A stretch of DNA of 5,409 bases from an uncultured Oscillospiraceae bacterium (GTDB lineage Bacteria > Bacillota > Clostridia > Oscillospirales > Ruminococcaceae), in NCBI GenBank assembly GCA_958403605.1, contig CATXYA010000153.1, positions 1 through 5,409 on the forward strand, in the 5' to 3' direction. Under the pieces are notes generated by a model that made no database searches, had not been told where the DNA came from, and worked only from the letters and a program-made list of their open reading frames with translations. Shown here one piece after another: positions 1 to 5,397 of this stretch. A program made the translations under genes and the position numbers. The stretch's first letter is position 1. Every line of letters starts with the position of its first letter.

Positions 1-229
1 GGGCCTCCTTTTTGGGCGCGGGCGCCGGGGCGCTGGCCAGGTACGCATCCAGGCTGGGCTCCTCCGCCTGCTTGGTGAAGTGCTCGAACACGCGGTTCAG
101 CTCTTCCTCCGTCAGCACGGACGTGTGTTTTTTCACCTCGCCCGTCCACTGGGTGAACAGGTCGATGAGGGTCTTATTCTGCTGGCCCAGGTCTTTGGCC
201 AGGTCGCTGAGCTTGTATTTAATGATCAT
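1..229 (-). CDS. infB: Translation initiation factor IF-2, N-terminal fragment (cut by window edge)
   Basis: Only the first 76 codons are present; the gene runs off the low-coordinate edge. The protein begins MIIKYKLSDLAKDLGQQNKT, which fits the IF-2 N-terminal helical domain of Clostridia. A more variable linker follows, ending in an Ala/Pro/Lys stretch (APAPAPKKEA, residues 67-76), as expected before the central and GTPase regions. IF-2 is the GTPase that brings initiator fMet-tRNA to the 30S subunit and promotes 50S joining; none of its G-domain motifs lie in this window. The ATG overlaps the TGA of ylxQ by 4 nt (ATGA). A strong AAGGAGGA at 236-243, 6 nt upstream, fixes the start. Last visible gene of the rimP-nusA operon. 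The identification rests on the N-terminal pattern and the position after ylxQ, which together are strong. Confidence 0.93.
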   Translation of the reverse strand, partial: MIIKYKLSDLAKDLGQQNKTLIDLFTQWTGEVKKHTSVLTEEELNRVFEHFTKQAEEPSLDAYLASAPAPAPKKEA

Positions 230-555
230 GGACGTTCCTCCTTACATTCCGCATCGCCGGGCAGGTTTTTGCGGCACAACTTGGCGAGTTCTCCGTTGGT
301 AACGGCGAACACCGCCGTGGGTTTTTTGCAGATGGCCGCGAGCTCGCTTTGGCGCTCGGGCAGATCGGCGTATTCGGTCTCCAGGTCTTCGCAGATGGCT
401 TTCATGCGGCGCCTGGTGCCCTCGGACGCGTCGGACGCGCACAGCACGAGCTGGGCTTTGCCCTTGAACACGCTTTCCTTCACGGCGTCGAAGCCGGTGG
501 TAAGCGCGCCGGCTTTGCGGCACAGCGAGAGGGCAAACAGCAATTTATCGGTCAT
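226..555 (-). CDS. ylxQ: YlxQ-like ribosomal protein L7Ae/L30e/S12e family RNA-binding protein
   Basis: A 109-residue protein of the L7Ae/L30e/Gadd45 fold. The visible signature is an N-terminal helix with KLLFALSLCRKAGALTTGFD (residues 4-23), then KGKAQLVLCASDAS (31-44), where an RNA-contacting loop follows the first central strand, and a C-terminal AVFAVTNGELAKLC segment (81-94). Family members commonly bind kink-turn RNA; the exact role of YlxQ in bacteria is not settled, so a ribosome- or RNA-associated accessory role is inference. The start ATG overlaps the TGA of ylxR (ATGA), and its own TGA overlaps the infB ATG, so translation is probably coupled on both sides. AAGGGAGGG at 559-567 supports this start over a longer in-frame reading that extends through the ylxR region. 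Length is normal for the family. Confidence 0.92.
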   Translation of the reverse strand: MTDKLLFALSLCRKAGALTTGFDAVKESVFKGKAQLVLCASDASEGTRRRMKAICEDLETEYADLPERQSELAAICKKPTAVFAVTNGELAKLCRKNLPGDAECKEERP

Positions 556-827
556 GAGCCCTCCCTTGATGCAAGCTCGGCCGCCATGGCCTCGAAGACC
601 GCGTCCGGGATGGCCGTTTCCAGCGCGCGCTCGAAGCGCTTGGCCTTGCGCGCTTTGGCAAGGCACGCCGGATCGGGGCAGACATAGGCCCCGCGGCCCG
701 GTTTGCGGCCCGTCAGATCCAGCGAGACGGCGCCGTCCGGCGCGCGCACCACGCGCACCAGCTCCTTCTTGGGTTTGGATGCCCCGCAGCCGCTGCACTT
801 GCGCAGCGGGATCTTTTTCGGTGTCAT
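552..827 (-). CDS. ylxR: YlxR / RnpM family nucleic-acid-binding protein (DUF448)
   Basis: A 91-residue basic protein with the full YlxR signature: RKCSGCGASKPKKELVRVVR (residues 9-28), DLTGRKPGRGAYVC (37-50) and a final CPDPAC, followed by a basic helix (ARKAKRFERAL, 59-69). Four cysteines (C11, C14, C50, C55) form two pairs. The conserved GRGAY loop and surrounding basic residues are the expected RNA-binding face. Bacillus YlxR was renamed RnpM because it binds and modulates RNase P; carrying that role over to this organism is by homology. The gene lies 16 nt after nusA, has AAGGAGGA at 832-839 with a 4-nt spacing, and overlaps ylxQ by 4 nt. The position between nusA and ylxQ is the classical Gram-positive order. 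Confidence 0.95.
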   Translation of the reverse strand: MTPKKIPLRKCSGCGASKPKKELVRVVRAPDGAVSLDLTGRKPGRGAYVCPDPACLAKARKAKRFERALETAIPDAVFEAMAAELASREGS

Positions 828-843
828 GGCGTCCTCCTTGGTT

Positions 844-1926
844 TTATTCTTCCGCGGGCTTCACGGGCGGCTCTTCGCCGTAATAGCCGCTCTCGGGCCG
901 GATATCGATATTGTACCCCGTCAGGCGGGCGGTGAGACGGGCATTTTGGCCCTTGTTGCCGATGGCCAGGCTGAGCTGGTGGTCGGGCACGGTGACGCGG
1001 CAGGCCTTGCTTTCGCCCTCCAGGATCTCCACGCCCACCACCTTGGCGGGGCTGAGGGCCTCGCTGATGAACTGGGCCGGGTCCTCATGCCAGCGCACGA
1101 TGTCGATTTTTTCGCCGCCCAGCTCTTCCACGATCTTGGCGACGCGCTGGCCGCGGGGGCCGATGCACGCGCCCACGGGATCGACGTTTTCATCCTTGCT
1201 CCACACCGCCATTTTGGTGCGGGCGCCCGCCTCGCGGCTGATGGCCTTGATCTCCACGGTGCCGTCGAAGATCTCGGGCACCTCCATCTCGAACATGCGC
1301 TTGACCAGGCCCGGGTGCGTGCGCGACAGCATCATGCGCGGGCCGCGCTCGGTCTCCATGACGTCCACCACGTACACCTGCAGGTGCTGGCCCTCCTCCA
1401 GCTGCTCGCCGGGGACCTGCTCGTTGCGGGGCAGGGTGGCGGTGCCGCCCTTGCCCAGCTCCAGCGTCACCATGCCACGCACCGGGTCGAGGTTGGTGAC
1501 GACGGCGGAGACGATCTCGTGCGCTTTCGACTGCATCTCCGCGTACTGCTGGCTGCGCTCGGCCTCCTTGAGGCCTTGGCGGATGACGTGCTTGGCCGTC
1601 TGCGCCGCGATGCGGCCGAAATCCTGGGTCTTGAGGGGGATGGAGAACTCGTCGCCCAGCTTGTAGCTCTTCTTTTTCTCCTGGGCTTCCTCCACGCTGA
1701 TCTCGGTGTTGGGGTTTTCCACCGTCTCCACGATGTGCTTGAGCAGGCTGACATTGAAGCGGCCCTTGGCGGGGTCGATCTCCACAAAGACGTTGTCGTC
1801 CTCCACGTCGTAATCCTTCTTCACCGCGATGACGATGGCGTTTTTGATCTTTTCCAGCAGATAATCCGCCGGCAGGCCGCGCTCGGCCTCCAGCATGGAG
1901 AGCGCCTCAAAAAATTCCGCATTCAT
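844..1926 (-). CDS. nusA: Transcription termination/antitermination factor NusA
   Basis: A 360-residue protein, close to the length of Bacillus NusA and lacking the C-terminal acidic repeats of the E. coli protein. Domains in order: N-terminal RNA-polymerase-binding domain (about 1-125, starting MNAEFFEALSMLEAERGLPA, with KDYD at 37-40), S1 domain (about 130-200, containing LPRNEQVPGE and MMLSRTHPGLV), KH1 (about 225-300, IGPRG at 255-259) and KH2 (about 305-350, IGNKGQN at 322-328). NusA binds the elongating polymerase, stabilises pausing and hairpin-dependent termination, and takes part in rRNA antitermination. Upstream in-frame codons exist, but homology begins at this ATG. The best ribosome binding site is a weak AAAGGGA at 1939-1945, about 12 nt away. 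It follows rimP after a 46-nt gap. The acidic/proline tail (EEPPVKPAEE) is short. Confidence 0.98.
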   Translation of the reverse strand: MNAEFFEALSMLEAERGLPADYLLEKIKNAIVIAVKKDYDVEDDNVFVEIDPAKGRFNVSLLKHIVETVENPNTEISVEEAQEKKKSYKLGDEFSIPLKTQDFGRIAAQTAKHVIRQGLKEAERSQQYAEMQSKAHEIVSAVVTNLDPVRGMVTLELGKGGTATLPRNEQVPGEQLEEGQHLQVYVVDVMETERGPRMMLSRTHPGLVKRMFEMEVPEIFDGTVEIKAISREAGARTKMAVWSKDENVDPVGACIGPRGQRVAKIVEELGGEKIDIVRWHEDPAQFISEALSPAKVVGVEILEGESKACRVTVPDHQLSLAIGNKGQNARLTARLTGYNIDIRPESGYYGEEPPVKPAEE

Positions 1927-1972
1927 TTTTCTAAACCATCCCTTTGTTTCTATATTATGGTGTCCGACTGTT

Positions 1973-2458
1973 TCAGAACAGGTCTTCGTCGTCGCACAGC
2001 TTGAAATAGCTGGCGTCCTTGACGTCGATGGCCGCCGCGGTGCCGTCCGGACGGCGCAGGGTGACGATGCCGCCCTCCTTGCCCTCCAGGATGCCGGAGA
2101 CCTCGCGCTCACCCGCCTCATTGGGGCGGATGAGGTGCGCCAGCACCTTTTCCCCGCGCTTGGCCGCGAAGTGGGCGTCCCGCGTGAGCTTGCAGCCCAG
2201 GCCCGGGCTGCCCACCTCCAGGTAATAGCTTTGGCTGATGGGGTCCGCCGCATCCAGCACCGGGTCGATGGCGCGGGTGGCCGCCTCGCAGGCGTTCATG
2301 TCCAGCGGGCCGTCGCCGAAAATGTAGATGCGCAGGAACCAATCCGGCCCTTCCTTTTCAAAGCGCACGTCCCAGACATGCAGCCCCAGCTGCGCCAAAA
2401 CCGGCTCCACCAGGGCCTCCACCGCCTGCACGGTGCCGCCGCCCTTCTCCTTCGCCAT
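1973..2458 (-). CDS. rimP: Ribosome maturation factor RimP
   Basis: A 161-residue protein with the two-domain RimP layout. The N-terminal alpha/beta domain (about 10-85) contains LGLHVWDVRFEKEG and FLRIYI, then YYLEVGSPGLGCKL (78-91), matching the family signature usually written YxLEVSSPGL. The C-terminal SH3-like domain (about 90-157) contains GILEGKEGGIVTLRR. RimP acts in the cytoplasm on 30S subunit assembly. It is the first gene of the operon, as in most Firmicutes. The ATG is chosen because AGGAGGGG (2463-2470) lies just upstream and homology starts here. The Gly in EVGSPG where Ser is common, and the acidic C-terminal tail CDDEDLF, are small departures that do not affect the assignment. 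Confidence 0.96.
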   Translation of the reverse strand: MAKEKGGGTVQAVEALVEPVLAQLGLHVWDVRFEKEGPDWFLRIYIFGDGPLDMNACEAATRAIDPVLDAADPISQSYYLEVGSPGLGCKLTRDAHFAAKRGEKVLAHLIRPNEAGEREVSGILEGKEGGIVTLRRPDGTAAAIDVKDASYFKLCDDEDLF

Positions 2459-2494
2459 GCGTCCCCTCCTGCCAAAAAGGCCCAGACAAACAGG

Positions 2495-2522
2495 AAAGAG
2501 CGGACCATGCGGCCCACTCTTT
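2495..2522 (-). promoter_or_regulatory. Leader hairpin in the rimP-nusA operon 5' UTR
   Basis: In the untranslated leader, AAAGAGTGGGCC and GGTCCGCTCTTT form a 12-bp stem (two G-U pairs) closed by a GCAT loop. It begins about 20 nt after the predicted transcription start and sits 36 nt before the rimP ATG. The sequence after the stem (TTTCCTGTTTGTC, counting the last stem bases) is only mildly U-rich, so it is a poor intrinsic terminator. Because the operon encodes NusA, a pause or attenuation site, a processing site, or a protein-binding autoregulatory element are all plausible. The structure is seen directly; the regulatory role is inferred. Confidence 0.6.
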
Positions 2523-2544
2523 CAGTCAAGTTACTTTATCGTAC

Positions 2545-2580
2545 GGTACTTAGTATAGCACGTTTTGACGCAGGATGCAA
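2545..2580 (-). promoter_or_regulatory. Sigma-A-type promoter of the rimP-nusA-ylxR-ylxQ-infB operon
   Basis: Reading the minus strand, a TTGCAT -35 (2575-2580) and a TATACT -10 (2552-2557) are separated by exactly 17 nt, with TGC directly upstream making an extended -10. The predicted start of transcription is near 2545, giving a leader of roughly 87 nt. It lies in the gap between the upstream permease gene and rimP, in a locally AT-rich stretch within GC-rich DNA. Confidence 0.8.
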
Positions 2581-2653
2581 GGGGTTTTCGCGCAGGGCGC
2601 GGGCGTGGCGCCGCAAAACGCCGGGGACGGCGCGCCCGCCGGGCCGACGCGGG

Positions 2654-3529
2654 CTATTTTTTCGGCGCCCTGTCCCCCAGGATGACGAAGCCCGTTGCCA
2701 GCAGTACCAGGGCGCAGCCCGCGAGGGTGCGCAGGCCCAGGGGCTCGGCGAACACCAGCACGCCGCAGACCACGCTGGTAATGGGCTCCAGCATATTGAG
2801 CACCGAGGCCGTGGAGGCCCCCAGCAAACGGATGCCCTGGGTGAGCGACGCCAGCGCGAACACGGTGCACAGCAGCGAGATGACCACCAGGCAGCCCCAG
2901 GCCCGGGCCGTGGGCGGCAGGCACAATTCCCCCACCGCGGCGCCCTTGACGCCGAAGACCACCGCCGAGAAGCCGCTGACGAACAGGATGACCTGCACCG
3001 GCGGCAGCACGGCAAAGCTGCTTTTGCGGCTGGCGATGACGAAGGCCGCGTAGGTGACGGCGCTGCCCAGCGCCAGCAGCACCCCCGGCAGGGACAGGCC
3101 GCCGGAAAGATCGGCCAGCAGGGCGATGCCCGCCAGCGCCAGCAGGCAGGCCACGGCCTTGGGCCAGGTGATCTGTTCCTTGTAAAGCGCGGCCATGGCC
3201 AGGATGATGAACAGCGGGTACGCGAAGTGGAAAATCGTCGCCACGCCCGTGGGCAGATACTGGTACGACGTGGTGAGCAGGTTGATGGTCATGCCAAAGC
3301 CCAGGATGCCGAACACCAGCAGGTGCGCCAGCTGGGCCCGCGTCATGTAGCGGAACTTCGATTTGAGGACGAACAGCAGCGCGAACACCGCCGACAGCGC
3401 GAAGCGCCAGAACACCACGCTGCCCGCCGCCATGCCCTCCGCCAGCGCGAATTTGCTGAACACGGGCATCACGCCGTAGGCCACGCTGGCCGCCAGCACG
3501 CACAAAACGCCCTTGGCCCGGTCCCCCAT
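2654..3529 (-). CDS. EamA/DMT-superfamily permease (ten membrane helices)
   Basis: A 291-residue very hydrophobic protein with two EamA repeats of five helices each. Approximate helices are at 7-27, 34-54, 66-86, 93-115, 123-141, 149-168, 177-197, 211-231, 240-262 and 267-285. Family signatures include WRF (41-43) after helix 2, a FAYPLF stretch with an internal proline in helix 4, and ASVLNMLEPITSVVCGVLVF followed by AEPLG in helix 9. It should be a cytoplasmic-membrane drug/metabolite exporter or carrier; the substrate cannot be read from sequence. The ATG at 3529 is preferred because AAAGGAG (3538-3544) precedes it by 8 nt. A GTG at 3538 would overlap that ribosome binding site. It starts 2 nt after the trmB stop, so the two genes are probably co-transcribed, although no functional link is evident. 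No clear terminator follows. Confidence 0.88.
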   Translation of the reverse strand: MGDRAKGVLCVLAASVAYGVMPVFSKFALAEGMAAGSVVFWRFALSAVFALLFVLKSKFRYMTRAQLAHLLVFGILGFGMTINLLTTSYQYLPTGVATIFHFAYPLFIILAMAALYKEQITWPKAVACLLALAGIALLADLSGGLSLPGVLLALGSAVTYAAFVIASRKSSFAVLPPVQVILFVSGFSAVVFGVKGAAVGELCLPPTARAWGCLVVISLLCTVFALASLTQGIRLLGASTASVLNMLEPITSVVCGVLVFAEPLGLRTLAGCALVLLATGFVILGDRAPKK

Positions 3530-3531
3530 GC

Positions 3532-4233
3532 TCACCACTCCTTTGCCGCCGCCAGCGCGGCTTCGTCCAGGGGCATCTTCTTGGCGATGAGCGCCTTGGT
3601 GGGGATGCCCTGCTGGGTAAACATCTGCTCATGCTCGGTGCGGATGTTCCACGCGGGCTCGTCGGCGTGCAGGTCCCGCGTCTGCCAGGTGACGGCAAAG
3701 CCCGCCGCGGGCAGATATTCCAGCGTGTCGCAAAACAGGTCCTCGTCGTCGCATTTGAACCAGAGCTCGGCCTCTTCGGACAAAAATTCCCGGTACTGCA
3801 GCAGCTGGCGCGGGTGGGTGAGCCGGTGCTTTTTGTGGCCGGACTTCTTGTTCCAGGGGTTGCAGAAATTGATGTAGATGCGGTCCACCCGGTCCCCCGC
3901 GCCCATCATCTGATGGATGCGCTCGATATTATGGGTGAGCAGCAGCACATTGTCCGGCGCGCGGCCCGCCGCCTCATACGCCCGGTCGACGTTGCGCTTG
4001 GCCAGGATGAGCACCTTGGCGGTGATGTCGATGCCCAGATAGTTGATGTCCGGATGGGCGGCGGCCAGCTGGGCCAAAAAGCCGCCCTTGCCGCAGCCCA
4101 GCTCCAGGTGCAGGGGCTGCGCGGGCCGGGCGAAGAGGCTGTTCCACTGGCCCTTGTGCTCCATGGGCGCGTCCACACAGAAGGGGCAGGCCGCCAGCTC
4201 GGGCCCGGCATAGGGTTTGAAGCGCATGCGCAT
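3532..4233 (-). CDS. trmB: tRNA (guanine-N7-)-methyltransferase TrmB
   Basis: A 233-residue class I SAM-dependent methyltransferase that makes m7G46 in the tRNA variable loop. Motif I is LELGCGKGGFLAQLA (43-57), followed by YLGIDI (65-70) with the ribose-binding acidic residue. Then come RIYINFCNPWNKKSGHKKHR (118-137), corresponding to the usual NFxDPWPKKRHxKRR segment, RLTHPRQL (137-144), and the C-terminal TEHEQMF (199-205). The DPW aspartate is Asn here and the following proline is also Asn; I believe Asn variants occur in some Clostridia, so this does not by itself mean loss of activity. The start at MRMRFKPYAG matches the family and has ATAAAGGAGA (4245-4254) upstream. An in-frame ATG 14 codons earlier lies beyond that site and is rejected. 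First gene of a two-gene unit with the EamA permease. Confidence 0.95.
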   Translation of the reverse strand: MRMRFKPYAGPELAACPFCVDAPMEHKGQWNSLFARPAQPLHLELGCGKGGFLAQLAAAHPDINYLGIDITAKVLILAKRNVDRAYEAAGRAPDNVLLLTHNIERIHQMMGAGDRVDRIYINFCNPWNKKSGHKKHRLTHPRQLLQYREFLSEEAELWFKCDDEDLFCDTLEYLPAAGFAVTWQTRDLHADEPAWNIRTEHEQMFTQQGIPTKALIAKKMPLDEAALAAAKEW

Positions 4234-4288
4234 AACGGGGTTCGTCTCCTTTATCGTGAGGGGTGCGGGCCGCAAGCGTTTGCAGTCC

Positions 4289-4325
4289 GCGGCTTATTAT
4301 AGCACGCCGGCGCGGGCGAATTCAA
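4289..4325 (-). promoter_or_regulatory. Extended -10 promoter of trmB
   Basis: On the minus strand a perfect TATAAT (4296-4301) is preceded by TGC, giving an extended -10. TTGAAT (4320-4325) lies 18 nt upstream as a fair -35. Start of transcription is expected near 4289, about 56 nt before the trmB ATG. The -35 sits in the tail of the nrdG terminator, so the end of one unit and the start of the next are tightly packed. Confidence 0.78.
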
Positions 4326-4357
4326 GAAAAAGGGGGCGCGTTGCAAAACGCGCCCCC
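4321..4357 (-). terminator. Rho-independent terminator of the nrdG unit
   Basis: An 11-bp perfect stem GGGGGCGCGTT / AACGCGCCCCC (arms 4347-4357 and 4332-4342) with a 4-nt loop is followed on the minus strand by TTTTTCTTGAA. It lies 13 nt after the nrdG stop. The plus strand lacks a U-tract beyond the stem, so the terminator works in the minus direction only. Confidence 0.92.
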
Positions 4358-4370
4358 GGGGCTGATGCTT

Positions 4371-4901
4371 CTATTTTCTGGGGCCGGTCCAGCGCTCGCC
4401 GTCGTACCAGACGGCCCGGCCTGCCGCCAGGCTTTTGGGCACGTCCAGGATGCGCTGGTTTTCGCTGCCGCGAAAGCGCAGGTCTAAATTGCGCTGGGCG
4501 AGGATGAACTCGCCGTCCACCAGCACGTCCAGGCTGGCCAGCAGGTCCTTCTGTTCCGGCGTGCCCGCTTCCAGCAGCTGCTCAAAGGTGTAACCGGAAT
4601 AGCTGGCGACCTCATACCCTGCGGCCTTCAGCTTTTTGGCCAGCGCGGCAAAGGGCGCGGCCTGGCTGAAGGGCTCGCCGCCGGAGAAGGTGGCGCCTTT
4701 GGCGAGGGGGTTGCCCTTGACGATGGCGAACAGTTCGTCCACCGTTTTTCGGGTACCCGTGCCGAAGGGCCAGCTTTCGGGGTTGTGGCAGCCCTCGCAG
4801 CGGCGGGGGCACCCCTGGGCGAAAAACACCACGCGGATGCCCGGGCCGTCGACGATGGAATCGCCTACGATGCCGGCCAGATCGATGGTCTCAGCGGCCA
4901 T
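4371..4901 (-). CDS. nrdG: Anaerobic ribonucleoside-triphosphate reductase activating protein NrdG
   Basis: A 176-residue radical-SAM enzyme. It carries the cluster motif CPRRCEGC (C31, C35, C38) followed by HNPESW, which is the NrdG signature around CxxxCxxC-HNP. DGPGIRVVFFAQGC (18-31) precedes it, and SGGEP (73-77) is the SAM-binding GGE motif. NrdG uses a [4Fe-4S] cluster and SAM to place a radical on the catalytic loop glycine of NrdD, the class III ribonucleotide reductase, allowing dNTP synthesis without oxygen. The length is normal. It starts 3 nt after the stop of the small glycyl-radical-domain gene, and no Shine-Dalgarno sequence is visible before the ATG, so translation probably depends on coupling to that gene. 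A strong terminator follows. The partner catalytic NrdD is not in the window. PFL-activase is less likely, given the short length and the HNPESW context. Confidence 0.94.
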   Translation of the reverse strand: MAAETIDLAGIVGDSIVDGPGIRVVFFAQGCPRRCEGCHNPESWPFGTGTRKTVDELFAIVKGNPLAKGATFSGGEPFSQAAPFAALAKKLKAAGYEVASYSGYTFEQLLEAGTPEQKDLLASLDVLVDGEFILAQRNLDLRFRGSENQRILDVPKSLAAGRAVWYDGERWTGPRK

Positions 4902-4904
4902 GGC

Positions 4905-5063
4905 TTATTGGGCCAGACCGTGCTTGACGCGGTCGTGCTCCTCGGCCTTTTTGGCGTCGTTCCATTTATCCATGGTGCCCACCAGGTAGCCGGTGATGCG
5001 GCGGATGCGCTCGAAACCCACGTCTTTGCCGTACTTGGCGGCGGTGTTCAATTGTACTGTCAT
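4905..5063 (-). CDS. Standalone NrdD-type glycyl-radical domain protein (52 aa)
   Basis: A 52-residue protein whose residues 17-49 resemble the extreme C-terminus of class III ribonucleotide reductase NrdD. The motif RRITGYL (21-27) matches the glycyl-radical loop (RVCGYL in E. coli NrdD), making Gly25 the candidate radical residue. It is followed by a DKWNDAKKAEEHDRVKH stretch (32-48), matching the D-R-F-N-x-x-K-x-x-E-x-x-x-R-V-K-H pattern after the loop. The rest of NrdD, including the catalytic cysteines and the CxxC zinc site, is absent, and no nrdD remnant lies upstream. The start is secure: AAGGAGGA (5071-5078) is 7 nt before the ATG and a good promoter precedes it. It is 3 nt from nrdG. 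It may be the radical-bearing half of a split NrdD, a spare part like GrcA/YfiD of pyruvate formate-lyase, or a decoy or regulator of NrdG. The family match is confident; the role is inferred. Confidence 0.85.
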   Translation of the reverse strand: MTVQLNTAAKYGKDVGFERIRRITGYLVGTMDKWNDAKKAEEHDRVKHGLAQ

Positions 5064-5084
5064 TGCAAGTTCCTCCTTAAAAAT

Positions 5085-5095
5085 AGCCTCAGGCT
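5085..5095. promoter_or_regulatory. Short palindrome at the predicted transcription start of the glycyl-radical/nrdG unit
   Basis: AGCCT-C-AGGCT is a perfect 5-bp inverted repeat around one central base, with partly matching A/T flanks. It covers the expected transcription start just downstream of the -10 element. The position would suit a repressor operator or a very short leader hairpin. It does not resemble the 16-bp NrdR box I know. Short palindromes arise by chance, so support is weak. Confidence 0.3.
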
Positions 5096-5125
5096 TATTG
5101 TATACTAAATTTATCCAGTTATCAA
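5090..5125 (-). promoter_or_regulatory. Sigma-A-type promoter of the glycyl-radical-domain/nrdG unit
   Basis: On the minus strand TTGATA (5120-5125) and TACAAT (5097-5102) are separated by 17 nt, and the spacer is AT-rich. Transcription should begin near 5090, giving a 26-nt leader with a strong ribosome binding site. TATACA, offset by 2 nt, is an alternative -10 with a less favourable 15-nt spacing. Confidence 0.75.
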
Positions 5126-5161
5126 GCGGTGGCTGCGTTTTTTGCGGGCGGGCATTGGCCG

Positions 5162-5190
5162 CCCTTCCGGGCCGGGTGGGTGCGGAAGGG
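5162..5190. repeat. Inverted repeat in the intergenic spacer
   Basis: CCCTTCCG (5162-5169) and CGGAAGGG (5183-5190) form a perfect 8-bp inverted repeat with a 13-nt loop. No T-run follows on either strand, so it is not an obvious terminator. It lies between the promoter of the glycyl-radical/nrdG unit and the MITE-like element. I see nothing else recognisable in 5126-5204. Confidence 0.45.
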
Positions 5191-5237
5191 TAGGCTTGCG
5201 GGCGCCCCCTCATCCGTCAGCCGCAAAGCGGCTGCCA

Positions 5238-5258
5238 CCTTCCCCCACCGGGGGAAGG
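5238..5258. repeat. Hairpin unit, left copy
   Basis: CCTTCCCCC-ACC-GGGGGAAGG is a perfect 9-bp stem with a 3-nt loop. On the plus strand it is followed by CTTTTGTTTTT, so it could also act as an intrinsic terminator for plus-strand transcription entering from the left. Confidence 0.75.
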
Positions 5259-5354
5259 CTTTTGTTTTTCCTTGCTTTCGCGGAAAAACAACGTAGCTTT
5301 ACGTTTACTTAAGAAGATATTAACAAGCGTAAAGCTTTTAGCAAGCAGTAGCAA

Positions 5355-5368
5355 GGCGGCTTGCCGCC
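5355..5368. repeat. Small GC-rich hairpin inside the element
   Basis: GGCGG (5355-5359) and CCGCC (5364-5368) pair across a CTTG loop, between the AT-rich core and the right hairpin unit. It has no counterpart on the left side of the element. Confidence 0.4.
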
Positions 5369-5376
5369 CGCGTTTG

Positions 5377-5397
5377 CCTTCCCCCGGTGGGGGAAGG
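5377..5397. repeat. Hairpin unit, right copy (inverted)
   Basis: CCTTCCCCC-GGT-GGGGGAAGG is the same 9-bp hairpin as the left copy, in inverted orientation. On the minus strand it is followed by AAACGCGGGCGG rather than a T-run. The adjoining GTGGCGCAAAGCG at the window edge partly mirrors the GCCGCAAAGCGGC stretch at the left end. Confidence 0.75.

Noticed and set aside
703..2004. A 433-codon plus-strand open frame opposite nusA
   Set aside because: Entirely antisense to ylxR and nusA, with a repetitive His/Leu/Ala/Asp composition and no recognisable domain.
2581..2653. Possible terminator after the permease gene
   Set aside because: The region is GC-rich with small self-complementary pieces (for example GCCCGGCGGGC) but no stem followed by a T-run on the minus strand.
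1973..3750. The same CDDEDLF peptide and a similar approximately 20-nt stretch near the end of rimP and within trmB (around 3732-3751)
   Set aside because: Acidic residues at these positions are plausible for both families, the match is short with mismatches, and no surrounding similarity exists. Chance resemblance is the simplest explanation.
1895..3877. A 660-codon plus-strand open frame
   Set aside because: It runs antisense across part of nusA, rimP, the permease and part of trmB, and also through the promoter and leader region. Composition is His/Arg/Gln-rich and low complexity, typical of an antisense shadow in GC-rich DNA.
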